In this document: positions 17,412 to 27,679 of the stretch, one piece after another | How the letters are laid out: each line of letters starts with the position of its first letter | Position numbering within the stretch: position 1 is the first letter of the stretch | Source: Bacteroidaceae bacterium | GTDB taxonomy: Bacteria > Bacteroidota > Bacteroidia > Bacteroidales > Bacteroidaceae | DNA length: 64,000 nucleotides | Assembly (NCBI GenBank): GCA_024401275.1 | Contig: JAKSLJ010000006.1 | Coordinates: 49,276-113,275, forward strand | Direction of reading: 5' to 3' | Translations under genes and position numbers: made by a program | Notes under the pieces: model-generated | What the model was told of the DNA's origin: nothing | The model's input: only the letters and a program-made list of their open reading frames with translations | The model's database searches: none

Positions 17412-17828
17412 ATGGAGAAGATAGTATTAGACACCAATTGCTTGGTCTCGTCTTTGAAGAGAACAAGTTGCTATTATCCGATATGGAGAGATTTCATGAC
17501 AGGCAAGTATTGCTTGTGCTTTACTGATGATATACTGAATGAATATCAAGAAATTATAGAAGAGCGGACTGGTTCCGCCGAGATTGCCAGTAATGTCATT
17601 TCTGCTATTCAAAACAGGAGTAACACAAAACACATTGAAGTGTATTATCGTTTCGAACTTATCCAAGCAGATAAGGATGACAATAAATTCGTAGATTGTG
17701 CTATAAAAGCAGATGCAAGGTTCATTGTCTCTAACGACAAGCGCTTCAACGTATTAAAGACAATCCCATTTCCTCATGTTGAGGTTATAGATATCCTTCG
17801 TTTCTTAGAGGAACTGAAAAATTATTAG
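17412..17828 (+). CDS. PIN-domain ribonuclease toxin
   Basis: A 138-aa PIN-fold protein. Acidic catalytic residues appear in order: Asp7 (VLDTNCLVSSL), the Glu of NEYQEII, the Asp of DDNKFVDCAI, and the Asp of SNDKRF. The family cleaves RNA and, in toxin-antitoxin pairs, blocks translation. Length is typical for the putative PIN toxin family. It follows its presumed antitoxin by 5 bp. Confidence 0.85.
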   Translation: MEKIVLDTNCLVSSLKRTSCYYPIWRDFMTGKYCLCFTDDILNEYQEIIEERTGSAEIASNVISAIQNRSNTKHIEVYYRFELIQADKDDNKFVDCAIKADARFIVSNDKRFNVLKTIPFPHVEVIDILRFLEELKNY

Positions 17829-18045
17829 AAGGAATAGTTGGAATGTTTCTCATCTATTTTTTTTCTGAGCATTGATTTCTTTTTGCAGAAGTAAGTTGTT
17901 TTCTTTTACACATAGTTAAACATTTTGCGGTTTTTGGCAAAGTATTTGTATAATAATGTTCGAACGGCGACCGAAAAGAATGTTTTTTCTCGTCTAAGAG
18001 ATGGAATTTGGATTTTTGGCACGGCGTTTGTAATTATTTGAGTGT

Positions 18046-18095
18046 AGGGCGAAGATTTCTGAGCCGCCAACTTAGGGCAAGAATTTCTGAACCGC
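18046..18095. repeat. Two-copy direct repeat upstream of dnaK
   Basis: AGGGCGAAGATTTCTGAGCC (18046-18065) and AGGGCAAGAATTTCTGAACC (18074-18093) are near-copies at 28-bp spacing, 40-90 bp before the dnaK start. The 17829-18134 gap otherwise shows no gene and no convincing TAnnTTTG box. They may be regulator sites for heat-shock control, or chance duplication. Confidence 0.5.
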
Positions 18096-18134
18096 AAATA
18101 AAACGAACAATAATAATAAAAAGAAAATACAACT

Positions 18135-20078
18135 ATGGGAAAAGTAATTGGTATTGACCTCGGCACAACAAACTCATGTGTCGCAGTATTCGAAGGTAGC
18201 GAACCAGTGGTTATCGCTAACAGTGAAGGTAAGCGTACAACTCCTTCTGTAATCGGTTTCGTAGAGAACGGCGAGCGCAAGGTTGGTGACCCAGCTAAGC
18301 GTCAGGCTATCACAAACCCAAAGAACACTATCTACTCTATCAAGCGTTTCATGGGTGAGACTTACCAGCAGGTAGAGAAGGAAATCTCTCGCGTACCTTA
18401 TTCAGTAGTAAACGTAAACAACACTCCTCGCGTTGACATCAACGGCAAGCAGTACACTCCACAGGAGATCTCGGCAATGACTCTCCAGAAGATGAAGAAG
18501 ACTGCTGAGGACTATCTCGGACAGGAAGTTACAGACGCTGTGATCACAGTTCCTGCTTACTTCTCTGACTCTCAGCGCCAGGCAACTAAGGAGGCAGGTG
18601 CTATCGCTGGTCTTAACGTGCTCCGTATCGTTAATGAGCCAACAGCTGCTGCTCTTGCTTACGGTGTTGACAAGGCTAACAAGGACATGAAGATCGCTGT
18701 GTTCGACCTCGGCGGTGGTACATTCGATATCTCAATCCTCGAGTTCGGTGGCGGTGTATTCGAAGTGCTCTCTACAAACGGTGATACTCACCTCGGTGGT
18801 GACGACTTCGACCAGGTAATCATCGACTGGCTCGTTCAGGAATTCAAGAACGACGAAGGTGCAGACCTCACTCAGGATCCAATGGCTATGCAGCGCCTCA
18901 AGGAAGCTGCTGAGAAGGCAAAGATTGAACTCTCAAGCTCTACAGCTACAGAAATCAACCTCCCTTACATCATGCCTGTAGGCGGTGTGCCAAAGCACTT
19001 GATGAAGAATCTTACTCGTGCTAAGTTCGAGCAGCTCGCTAACAACCTCATCCAGGCTTGTCTCGTTCCTTGCCAGAACGCTATGCGCGATGCTAAGCTC
19101 TCTACATCAGATATCGACGAAGTAATCCTCGTAGGTGGTTCTACTCGTATTCCTGCTGTTCAGCAGATCGTTAAGAACTACTTCGGCAAGGAGCCTTCAA
19201 AGGGCGTTAACCCAGACGAGGTTGTTGCTGTAGGTGCTTGCATCCAGGGTGCTATCCTCAACAAGGAAGAAGGCGTAGGCGACATCGTGCTCCTCGACGT
19301 TACTCCTCTTACTCTTGGTATCGAGACAATGGGTGGCGTGATGACTAAGCTCATCGATGCTAACTCTACAATTCCTTGCAAGCAGACACAAACATTCTCT
19401 ACTGCTGCCGACAACCAGACTGAGGTAACTATCCACGTTCTCCAAGGTGAGCGTCCAATGGCTTCACAGAACAAGTCTATCGGTAACTTCAACCTCGGCG
19501 GTATTACTCCAGCTCCACGCGGTGTGCCACAGATTGAGGTAACATTCGACATCGACGCAAACGGTATCCTCTCTGTATCTGCAAAGGATAAGGCAACAGG
19601 CAAGGAGCAGTCTATCCGCATCGAGGCTTCTTCTGGTCTTTCAAAGGAGGAAATTGAGCGCATGAAGGCTGAGGCTGAAGCTAATGCAGCTGCTGACAAG
19701 GCTGAGCGCGAGAAGATTGACAAGCTCAACCAGGCTGACTCAATGATCTTCCAGACAGAGAACATGCTCAAGGAAAGCGGCGACAAGCTCGATCCAGCAG
19801 TAAAGGCTGAGGTTGAGGCTGCTGTAAGCAAGCTTAAGGATGCTCATAAGGCTGCAGACATCGCTGCTATCGACGCTGCTATCGCAGAGCTCAACGCAGC
19901 CGCTACTAAGATGTATCAGCAGGCTCAGGCAGCTCAGGGCGGTCAGCAGGCAGGTCCAGACATGGGCGGCTTCAACGGCGCAGGCGGTCCTTTCGGTGGT
20001 CAGCAGGGCGGTCCACAGCAGCCAAACAACAACGGCGGCGACAACATCCAGGACGCAGACTTCGAGGAGGTTAAGTAA
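18135..20078 (+). CDS. dnaK: Chaperone DnaK (Hsp70)
   Basis: A 647-aa cytosolic ATP-dependent chaperone. The N-terminal ATPase domain begins [17 protein letters not shown], with the second phosphate loop [16 protein letters not shown] and adenosine motif [11 protein letters not shown]. The substrate-binding domain carries [14 protein letters not shown] and the linker region. The lid ends in a Gly/Gln-rich tail closing with a DnaK-type acidic end ([11 protein letters not shown]). Length and order are standard. No grpE or dnaJ lies beside it. Confidence 0.98.
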   Translation: MGKVIGIDLGTTNSCVAVFEGSEPVVIANSEGKRTTPSVIGFVENGERKVGDPAKRQAITNPKNTIYSIKRFMGETYQQVEKEISRVPYSVVNVNNTPRVDINGKQYTPQEISAMTLQKMKKTAEDYLGQEVTDAVITVPAYFSDSQRQATKEAGAIAGLNVLRIVNEPTAAALAYGVDKANKDMKIAVFDLGGGTFDISILEFGGGVFEVLSTNGDTHLGGDDFDQVIIDWLVQEFKNDEGADLTQDPMAMQRLKEAAEKAKIELSSSTATEINLPYIMPVGGVPKHLMKNLTRAKFEQLANNLIQACLVPCQNAMRDAKLSTSDIDEVILVGGSTRIPAVQQIVKNYFGKEPSKGVNPDEVVAVGACIQGAILNKEEGVGDIVLLDVTPLTLGIETMGGVMTKLIDANSTIPCKQTQTFSTAADNQTEVTIHVLQGERPMASQNKSIGNFNLGGITPAPRGVPQIEVTFDIDANGILSVSAKDKATGKEQSIRIEASSGLSKEEIERMKAEAEANAAADKAEREKIDKLNQADSMIFQTENMLKESGDKLDPAVKAEVEAAVSKLKDAHKAADIAAIDAAIAELNAAATKMYQQAQAAQGGQQAGPDMGGFNGAGGPFGGQQGGPQQPNNNGGDNIQDADFEEVK

Positions 20079-20099
20079 TTTAGATTATTCTTAGAATAG

Positions 20100-20145
20100 C
20101 AATGGGGTGTGGCTCGCAATTGAGTCGCACCCCATTGTCGTTTTT
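20100..20145 (+). terminator. dnaK terminator
   Basis: CAATGGGGTG (20100-20109) pairs with CACCCCATTG (20128-20137), followed by TCGTTTTT. Confidence 0.85.
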
Positions 20146-20233
20146 GGTAGGTTGAGGCTGTGCAATGAGCAAAGCTTATATGACTGTGTCGAAAATATAA
20201 TTAATACTTCAGGAATGTGTGAATATTGTTGCT

Positions 20234-20241
20234 TACCTTTG
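20234..20241 (+). promoter_or_regulatory. Promoter -7 box of the QueD-like gene
   Basis: TACCTTTG at 20234-20241, about 65 bp before the ATG at 20308. Confidence 0.6.
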
Positions 20242-20307
20242 CACTTGAAAATAGAGGGGAAGTGTCTCTCTGTTCAGCATGTCTAACAACAAAAAATCAT
20301 TTGCACT

Positions 20308-20874
20308 ATGAGAAGTATTACGAAATTTGAACTTCAGTATGCGCATCGGTTCTATGGCTTTCAGGGCGAAGCGCAGTATTTGCACGGTCACACCGGAGTC
20401 CTGAAGATTGAGGTGGAAGATGATGTTACGCCACAGGTGAACATGGTCTTTCCTTGTAATGAAATAAAGAAGATTGCGTGGGATGTCCTTCAGAACTTTG
20501 ACCATGCGCTCATCTTGCGAGAGGACGATCCTCTTCTTCCAGCCATTCTTGATGTTTATGAGAAGCAGGGCATCAAGGACGGTCACAAGCTCAACACGAT
20601 GAAGGGCGAAGCTTTCAAGACGGAATGGGCAACGGCTTACCCTGACTGCCGCCTCGTGGTAACGAAAGAGACGATGACTGTTGAGGGCATGATAAAGATT
20701 GTCTATGACCTTCTGAAGAACAAACTCCCAATAGCCAAGCTTACCTTCAAGAGTGGAGCGAACAAGGCATCACAGGAATACTGCCCAGAGCACCACTTCG
20801 ACCGCTGCCCACTCTGCGGCGTAAAGCTTGACGAGAACGGAAAATGCCCTAAGTGCGGGTGGCAGAAGAAGTAG
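20308..20874 (+). CDS. 6-pyruvoyl-tetrahydropterin synthase/QueD-like protein with C-terminal zinc ribbon
   Basis: A 188-aa protein. The N-terminus has the zinc-binding layout of the PTPS/QueD fold: His13, then His26-Gly-His28. The cysteine normally four residues before the HGH motif is Ala22 (GEAQYLHGH), so the standard catalytic thiol is missing. A middle insert (residues 75-115) separates the core strands. The C-terminus has a zinc ribbon, CPLCG and CPKCG, not part of ordinary QueD. It stands alone with its own promoter and terminator. QueD makes 6-carboxytetrahydropterin for queuosine; the missing Cys makes that role doubtful here. Confidence 0.75.
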   Translation: MRSITKFELQYAHRFYGFQGEAQYLHGHTGVLKIEVEDDVTPQVNMVFPCNEIKKIAWDVLQNFDHALILREDDPLLPAILDVYEKQGIKDGHKLNTMKGEAFKTEWATAYPDCRLVVTKETMTVEGMIKIVYDLLKNKLPIAKLTFKSGANKASQEYCPEHHFDRCPLCGVKLDENGKCPKCGWQKK

Positions 20875-20895
20875 AGTGGGGGAGATAGAAAACGG

Positions 20896-20934
20896 AAAGA
20901 AGGATTGACGTTTGGCTTCAATCCTTCTTTTTTG
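20896..20934 (+). terminator. Terminator of the QueD-like gene
   Basis: AAAGAAGGATTGA pairs with TCAATCCTTCTTT across a 9-nt loop and runs into TTTT. Confidence 0.8.
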
Positions 20935-21122
20935 TATCCCTTCTTTTTTGTGATTCTTATAGATGTTTGTATAATCAAAAAAACAACAATTAATAATCAA
21001 AATATTGATGTGGGCATTTATGTTTTGATGGGCAAAGATGGTCAATCATGTGGTTGCGAGGAAGTCAGATAGTATTGTTTCATATAATATTTCTTGCTAT
21101 TCTTCGTTTTTATTATTATATT

Positions 21123-21416
21123 ATGGCAAGTAAACAGAAACATATCTGCAAGAAATGTGGCTACGAGGCGGAGGTCTATTCCGGCTATGGATTCTTCAAG
21201 CAGCGCATCAGTCAGGTGGTGTGTGGCGAATGTCACACGATACAGAACCTGACTGTGGGCGGTATCATTGCAGAGATTGCTCCATCCTTCGGCTCGGAGT
21301 ACGGCAGACTATGTCCGCAATGCATGAGCGACGACATAAAGGTGTGGGACGGCAAGACTTGCCCAAAATGTCAGGGCGAGATGCAGCCGAAGGGAGAAGA
21401 GGAATTCTGGTGCTGA
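21123..21416 (+). CDS. Zinc-ribbon protein, copy 1
   Basis: A 97-aa cytosolic protein with CxxC pairs ICKKC, VCGEC, LCPQC and TCPKC, enough for two zinc sites. The ATG at 21123 (MASKQKHICKKCGY) is chosen because the paralogue at 38990 has the same start and length. The two proteins differ at 8 of 97 positions. The sequence between fingers (YGFFKQRISQVV, NLTVGGIIAE, APSFGSEYGRL) is very conserved. I do not recognise a named family. It converges on the nuclease-STAND gene. Confidence 0.78.
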   Translation: MASKQKHICKKCGYEAEVYSGYGFFKQRISQVVCGECHTIQNLTVGGIIAEIAPSFGSEYGRLCPQCMSDDIKVWDGKTCPKCQGEMQPKGEEEFWC

Positions 21417-21479
21417 TGGAAGTTCAAGACAATTGTCATTTATTACATCATGTATTTTTATGGATGATTTATACTTTTG

Positions 21480-24400
21480 TCAGGTAATATCTATCTTATT
21501 TATTATTCTATTATTTCCAGAACACATCAGTTCCTCAAAAGTATCCATTAACGAGTTCATGGTTTCTGTATCAGAAATCTCATTCAGCCGTTTGTATATT
21601 ACTAAGAGAATTTCTGTTATCCTTTCATCCACAAAGAAATCGTACTCGCAATTCTCGTAGTCTAGAGACTGAATATAATCCAAACATTCACGCGGATATC
21701 GAATGACGCATTTTTGTATGTATTTCAGTTCCTCTATGACATCACGATACTTATTTGTGTTGAGACAAGAATATACATCAACAAAGAAATCAAATGCCTC
21801 ATCGGGTAATTCTTCGGCATGCCAACAATATGCTTGTACTACATCTTCTCGACCGTCATTAGAGAATCTTCTTAAGTATTGTTCACATAAGAGTTTGTAT
21901 TCCGCATGTTTATAACTCTTTAGACATATTTTCACAATATCAGCAATAACGTCTTCTTCGTTTAACGAGAGAAACTTTTCAAGTCTAGTGCTGTTTTCGT
22001 CTGCCATATTAGGCCCGGTAATCCCATAGAAGTATATCTCCGCTAGTAGTTCGTGAGTCCTAACATCTTCTTGGATTCTATCTATATAGTCTTCTACAAT
22101 CTTTGGATTGTTGTACCAATAATACTGAATTGTGTTAGCCAAAACATATAATGACTCAACTGGTAATCTATTGATATAATGTTTAAAGGTTGTTTGAGTT
22201 AAATTTTCATCATAATTCTTTTGGTCAAAGGTTTTGTATACGACAAAAAGTCTTACATCCTCACTGATTCTATCCTCTATCTCATTGATTAATTGATATC
22301 CAAGAGCTTTGCGCTGTTCAATACCACAAAGTTTTGTGATCAAGTCAACACAAATCCCTTGATAACTATTCAGAGCCTTAGTGAGCAAACTATTGGCACC
22401 TTCTTTTAGTCCATCTGCTTCAGGCAAAGAAATGTGCCTATGATTATCCTCATTTGGAAGAATGGCTACAGACATTAAGAATGGAGCCAATTCGTCAATA
22501 TATTTGTTTTCTGTCTCTAGATAATGCTGTATGATTTCCTTGAAATCGTGTGGATAACTCTTAACAAAATCTATATTCATGAACTGTTTAACATAAGGCC
22601 ATGCAAGACCTATTTCTATGCCTCCTTCAAGAAGTCCCTTGATTCCTGCGATCTTATAGATTGTCTTTATTGAATCATCCGCGAATAAATCAAAAACGAA
22701 AGACTTGAACCCAAGAGACTCATTACTTACACATTTCTTGAACTGGTCTGCATTTATGCGAATATCTACAGGTTTTCTATTATGATGCCATTGCTCATCT
22801 ATTGCGAATAACTCTAGCCACTTTTGAAACGATAGCTTTTGGAATTTCTTTTCACTTAAAGCTCCTCCACATATCTCTGCAAGGTGTACACTATGATCAG
22901 GTTTCTTAAGTTCATACGGCTTATTGTAATAACGACGGTTTAACTCTTGTCGTGTTCTTTTTATATCAGCATTCTTTATGTTGACAGGTATTGTTACAGA
23001 AATTAGTTTCCATTTGTTGTAGCCAATAAATGGATAAAGCCTTCTGTCATAATTTCTATCTTTGTTTGTGAGACCATCATTTTTACTCTTGTAGTTCAGT
23101 ATTTGCTTCTCGTATGATGATTTCTGATTAGTATCTTGTAGAAGATACCAGTTTCTTAACAAAATAAGGAAATAGTATTCTATGTCTCCATTAAGAAATG
23201 AATCCATCATGTCAAAATCGCATAGTGTATTATGAATCCATTCGTTATACAAAAGCGGATTCATCGCCATTGTCTCAAAGGCAATACAAACTGCACTTAC
23301 ATTGTTTGTTGCCAAGAGTTCATGAACCATTGGTTTTATTGTGCTTTCTTCATTAGAAAACATGCTAAGTTGTGATTTGTATAAATCGAGAAGCTTATGG
23401 TCATAATCATCCATATTATAACCAAATACTTTATTGTATGTGAAGCCTGGTATGTAGTGTTCTCTACTATCCTTTTTTATTATCTTTATAAATTCAGAAT
23501 GGAATACTACCATAAACTCTTTCGGATGTTCTTCTGCCAATTTCTTGCATAAAACATCCACAACCATGTAAGCGTCATGTCCCTTTTTTTGTTCCTTGTC
23601 TCTTAGAAGATAACTATTAATAAGCTTCTTTGCCTCCTCTAAAACGAAGTTCTTGTTTGTTTGCAAAGCGTCTAATAATGCGTCAATGAAAAAGTGAGAA
23701 TCAAGATTTGAAGACAGCAATGCATCCCTTACAAAAGCCCTGTTGTAATCATTATGACCTCTTAAGATAAAGTTCGTTATATATCTCTTGACGTCATTGT
23801 CTTTGCTCTGGTTTATACTTACAAATACTACTTTGGGATAATTGAAGGAAGCACAAGATAAATAATTGGCTATAGGATATAATAGTGGTGATTGCAGAGT
23901 AAGTGTTTTGACTAATGGCAATACTATATGTTCCAATGTTGTAAACCATTTGTCATGACGAATACCACGTAAAAAATAGGATAATAATTTCTCGTCTTTG
24001 CTACATATACATGATATAATCTCTTGCTCATAATTACAAACATCTTCCGACATTGCTATCAGAGAAAGGGTGAGCAATTTTAAATGTAATCTGATCTTTG
24101 AGGAGCTGAGTATAAGTCGTAAATCATTGGAATACAGTTCAGGAGTGTGTGCACGTTCATACTCCAATACCGCTTTTACCGTAGAACGCATCTCTATACC
24201 TTGGAAACAACCTTGTATATTTTCAAAGAAACTACCTTCTTTCTGTGTGTATAGCCGAGCAAGCGTATAATCGTAGAATGACTGATGGAAAAATGAATAA
24301 CAATTGTCTTTTTTTACGATGGCATTATTACTTGCTAAGTATTCCAGAGCAGATTCTCCATTTGCGTCAAGTGAAATGATTGGAGATAAAGTTTTCTGAT

Positions 24401-25739
24401 TTTGTGCACATTCTGCTATTCTTAGAAGCGTTGTTTCTACACAGCATTTCTCTAGTGTTTTTGGTGCATTTCCAAGAAGCAACCTCCAAAACTCATCATA
24501 AAGGTGATGGGCATTGCTAACTTTGAGGAAATGGTTGTTTTTTTGATAAACCATACAAAACAGATTCATTAAATGGGCTGTTTGTAAAAGTTCGGTTGTT
24601 TGAGTGTCAATTTGTTTGCTTAACCCTGTTTTAAGCATATCTAACACTCTTTTGACATCTTCCAGACAAAATTTCCCTAAGTCAACAAAATGTGCTTTGT
24701 GACATAAGGATTTGAGGTTATTGTCATATTCAAGATCATATTTCCGGCAAGACACAACAATTTTGACATCTTGATAAACCTTCAAATCAGAAATTAATGT
24801 AACAAACATGTTGATTTTGTCTCTGTCGTTTGTGAGGTATTGAGAGAGAGCATCAATTTGGTCAATAATTACAACAAGGTTACGCTGATCAGACTTCAAG
24901 TATTGAATATGTTCAATAAGCTTGTCAAGCCACATTTCGTTACTCATCATGTTCAGACTGTCTGCCTTTATGCAAAGAGTCTTGACCTGTTGTTTGTCAA
25001 GTTCCTCAATAAGTTTCTTAATAACGACAGATTTTCCTACTCCTGCCTGACCTTGTAAAATGCATAGGTTGCTGTTGCCTTCGGTTGAAGTTGAGTTTAT
25101 CCAATCCATCAAATCCCCGACCTCACGCCTAGTGATATGTGATTCTGATAAATCTGAGAAAAATGGGGTGATTCTTGAAAAAGGAACTCTATGTATTTCT
25201 GCAAATTGCTCTGCAAAATACTTCTCGTCCTTAATGGATGCCATCTTTTGTTCGAAAATCTTTTTCCATTTAATTAATGTCTGAGATAAACTTTCTTTGT
25301 CGCATTTTTCGGATTGATTAAAATGGTACCTTTGGGTCTTCTGATTCTCATTAGGTAAATTAATGAAGCTTTGAATGGCGTATGAATCTATGTGTCTCCA
25401 ATAGAATGTTTTATTATCAGTGTCGCAAGCTACAAATATAACAACCTCTCCTTTATTTAGATTTGCATAAGCAAAGACCTCGTTTGGTATATCATAATAT
25501 GCATCAGATTCTATAGGATGGTATGTTAGATGTTTAACTTGAACTGTTATTTTTGCATCCATGACAGATTCTTTATTTAATAGTTCAAGATAACCATCAA
25601 TCATAGGCAGATTACCGCCTCTTTCTAGCCTTTCTTTCACCCCTCCATGTTTGAAGAAAAGATTTTGCAGTAAGAGTATGCTGCCATAATCAAATTCATC
25701 AGAATTAGATGTTGATTTCTTTAAAACAAGTTTTGCCAT
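21480..25739 (-). CDS. Large nuclease-STAND NTPase (Avs-like defence protein)
   Basis: A 1419-aa protein. Residues 1-130 resemble the DUF4365 PD-(D/E)xK nuclease: IDGYLE with Asp48 and Glu52, VQVKH with Gln67 and Lys69, then a FYWRHID strand. A STAND/AAA NTPase follows: Walker A GQAGVGKS (230-237), Walker B LVVIIDQID (288-296), and a sensor Arg in VVSCRKYD. About 800 residues of leucine-rich helical hairpins form the C-terminus, the usual sensor region of antiviral STAND (Avs) proteins. By analogy it would recognise a phage protein and activate nucleic-acid cleavage. It starts 36 bp after the type III methyltransferase on the same strand, so it likely shares the restriction operon transcript. 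Confidence 0.75.
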   Translation of the reverse strand: MAKLVLKKSTSNSDEFDYGSILLLQNLFFKHGGVKERLERGGNLPMIDGYLELLNKESVMDAKITVQVKHLTYHPIESDAYYDIPNEVFAYANLNKGEVVIFVACDTDNKTFYWRHIDSYAIQSFINLPNENQKTQRYHFNQSEKCDKESLSQTLIKWKKIFEQKMASIKDEKYFAEQFAEIHRVPFSRITPFFSDLSESHITRREVGDLMDWINSTSTEGNSNLCILQGQAGVGKSVVIKKLIEELDKQQVKTLCIKADSLNMMSNEMWLDKLIEHIQYLKSDQRNLVVIIDQIDALSQYLTNDRDKINMFVTLISDLKVYQDVKIVVSCRKYDLEYDNNLKSLCHKAHFVDLGKFCLEDVKRVLDMLKTGLSKQIDTQTTELLQTAHLMNLFCMVYQKNNHFLKVSNAHHLYDEFWRLLLGNAPKTLEKCCVETTLLRIAECAQNQKTLSPIISLDANGESALEYLASNNAIVKKDNCYSFFHQSFYDYTLARLYTQKEGSFFENIQGCFQGIEMRSTVKAVLEYERAHTPELYSNDLRLILSSSKIRLHLKLLTLSLIAMSEDVCNYEQEIISCICSKDEKLLSYFLRGIRHDKWFTTLEHIVLPLVKTLTLQSPLLYPIANYLSCASFNYPKVVFVSINQSKDNDVKRYITNFILRGHNDYNRAFVRDALLSSNLDSHFFIDALLDALQTNKNFVLEEAKKLINSYLLRDKEQKKGHDAYMVVDVLCKKLAEEHPKEFMVVFHSEFIKIIKKDSREHYIPGFTYNKVFGYNMDDYDHKLLDLYKSQLSMFSNEESTIKPMVHELLATNNVSAVCIAFETMAMNPLLYNEWIHNTLCDFDMMDSFLNGDIEYYFLILLRNWYLLQDTNQKSSYEKQILNYKSKNDGLTNKDRNYDRRLYPFIGYNKWKLISVTIPVNIKNADIKRTRQELNRRYYNKPYELKKPDHSVHLAEICGGALSEKKFQKLSFQKWLELFAIDEQWHHNRKPVDIRINADQFKKCVSNESLGFKSFVFDLFADDSIKTIYKIAGIKGLLEGGIEIGLAWPYVKQFMNIDFVKSYPHDFKEIIQHYLETENKYIDELAPFLMSVAILPNEDNHRHISLPEADGLKEGANSLLTKALNSYQGICVDLITKLCGIEQRKALGYQLINEIEDRISEDVRLFVVYKTFDQKNYDENLTQTTFKHYINRLPVESLYVLANTIQYYWYNNPKIVEDYIDRIQEDVRTHELLAEIYFYGITGPNMADENSTRLEKFLSLNEEDVIADIVKICLKSYKHAEYKLLCEQYLRRFSNDGREDVVQAYCWHAEELPDEAFDFFVDVYSCLNTNKYRDVIEELKYIQKCVIRYPRECLDYIQSLDYENCEYDFFVDERITEILLVIYKRLNEISDTETMNSLMDTFEELMCSGNNRIINKIDIT

Positions 25740-25775
25740 AGTACTGATGCTGGAGTTTGTCTATTATAAAGGCTT

Positions 25776-27668
25776 TCAAAATACAAATATCGTTTCGTCT
25801 CCGCAGATGCTGCGTATCTTTAAACGGAGGGGTTTCTTGTCTGACTTGATAGTAGCATCCCATAGGTCTTGCGTCTTTTTGCCGTTGAGGGTTACTGCGC
25901 CAGTCTTTTCTATTCTTACTTCTACGTCGCTATGCCATGGTGCATCCGTGCCAGCTTCGGTGCAGTCAAGAGAGAGCCATTCTATACATTCAAGTCCTTC
26001 GTCGCTGATTTTTATAGGCGTAAAGCTTGCTTGTTTTCCGTCTGCGATTTTCTTTGCCTTTTGCTGTTCGCCTTTGAAGTTGAACTCGTCAATCTTTTTC
26101 TTCAGGTAGTCGCTGTGAAAGGTGTTAATCTTTACTTGCCATGCCTTAAACAATCCGTCGTTTACTTCTTCAAGAGTCCATGTGGCTTCGTCTTCGAGCA
26201 CGACTTCATCAAGCACAAACTTCAGGTCTCGAAGTTCAATCTCAATATCTGTCTGACGGTTCTCGTCATGTATGAACTGCTGCAGTTCGTCCATGTCTTC
26301 AACGTCAATATAGTAAACCACTACTTGCTTCACATCGTCTTTGAGGTCAGGCAATGCCTCTCGGATGATATGGTTCATCTCCGTCTTATCCATTACGCGT
26401 TTACTGCTATCAAGAAGGTTTGGCAGATATACAGGCATCTGTCCCTTTTGACTATCAGTTATACTGCCTGCCCAGAGCTTCTTGCTAAGCGAAGTATCCG
26501 TGTTAAGACCAGGAATAAGTTTCACTAACTTATCCATCGTTTGCACAGGGTTACGGAAAAGGCTTACGCCATCCTTAATGTCCATCATCTTGAACTGGGC
26601 ACCAGCTGCTACTAATCGATCACGAGCCGTTTGGATGCTATTGATGTTCACATCGTTATGGATGAATCTTCTGCCTAATTTATGAGCTACAGTAGCCGTT
26701 ACGCCACTACCACCGAAGAAATCTACGACGAGCATTCCTTCGTTACTTGAAGCTTCTATTACTCTCTGTAATAATGCTTCAGGCTTTTGCGTTGAGTAAT
26801 CAACACGTTGTGAATCTGTAGATGCAATGTACGGAATTTGCCATACATCTTTTACTTTTTTATCTGTAGAAATTTCATATATAATATTTCCTTCCTCATC
26901 TCTTGCTCGCATATTCTTTCCGTCAACCTTAACTCGTTTGCTTTGTTTAACTGCTTGCTCACGTTCTTCGGTAATGACATTATATAAATAATCATCTGAC
27001 TTTGTATATCGGAAAATTGTATCATGTTCGCATACAAAGTCGTGAGGGCTTGTTGATCCACTCATTTTATTGGTGTAATACCAGATGATCTCATTCCTGA
27101 AATTCTCTTCCCCAAATATCTCATCCAAGAGAATCTTTACATAATGTCCAATGTGATAATCAAGATGCACATAGATACTTGCCGTACCACTCATGACAGA
27201 CTTGATTGCCATAAGATTCTCATACATCCAGTTAAGGTACTTCTCCTTGTCCCAGATGTCTCCATACATTTTCTCCTCAAAAGCTTGCATCTCGCTATTA
27301 TCCAACTGCTGCTCAGCTTCGCTAATGGCTTTTTGAACTAACGGATTGCGTCGGATATAAATCTTCTTTGCATAGTCAGCACCAGAGGCAAAAGGAGGGT
27401 CAATGTAAACCAAGTCCACTTCTATGCCTTGTTCCTTCAGATAAGCACAGGTAGAGAGACACTCTCCGTGCATCACAAGGTTGTTCTGCGGGTTTTCGCC
27501 TACAGTCTCTCGTTCTGCAACCTCGTACAATGGCATACCACGCTGTATGCGAGTCTTCACCTGATTGTTGTCTTTGTAGAAGAGCATGCGATTGGTACGA
27601 ACGAAGTTGTCCAGACGTGCCTGTCCTTCGAGTGTATTGGGATAATATGGAATGTATCTTGTTGCCAT
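25776..27668 (-). CDS. mod: Type III restriction-modification DNA methyltransferase (Mod)
   Basis: A 630-aa adenine-N6 methyltransferase of the beta class. Catalytic motif IV, DPPF, is at residues 90-93 (LVYIDPPFASGADY), ahead of the AdoMet-binding motif FFGGSG near 315-320. The recognition domain lies between, at about 190-300. Residues after 350 form a long C-terminal extension. It protects host sites and supplies sequence recognition to Res. It follows res by 11 bp; the STAND gene starts 36 bp downstream. Confidence 0.92.
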   Translation of the reverse strand: MATRYIPYYPNTLEGQARLDNFVRTNRMLFYKDNNQVKTRIQRGMPLYEVAERETVGENPQNNLVMHGECLSTCAYLKEQGIEVDLVYIDPPFASGADYAKKIYIRRNPLVQKAISEAEQQLDNSEMQAFEEKMYGDIWDKEKYLNWMYENLMAIKSVMSGTASIYVHLDYHIGHYVKILLDEIFGEENFRNEIIWYYTNKMSGSTSPHDFVCEHDTIFRYTKSDDYLYNVITEEREQAVKQSKRVKVDGKNMRARDEEGNIIYEISTDKKVKDVWQIPYIASTDSQRVDYSTQKPEALLQRVIEASSNEGMLVVDFFGGSGVTATVAHKLGRRFIHNDVNINSIQTARDRLVAAGAQFKMMDIKDGVSLFRNPVQTMDKLVKLIPGLNTDTSLSKKLWAGSITDSQKGQMPVYLPNLLDSSKRVMDKTEMNHIIREALPDLKDDVKQVVVYYIDVEDMDELQQFIHDENRQTDIEIELRDLKFVLDEVVLEDEATWTLEEVNDGLFKAWQVKINTFHSDYLKKKIDEFNFKGEQQKAKKIADGKQASFTPIKISDEGLECIEWLSLDCTEAGTDAPWHSDVEVRIEKTGAVTLNGKKTQDLWDATIKSDKKPLRLKIRSICGDETIFVF

Positions 27669-27679
27669 TATAGTAATGC

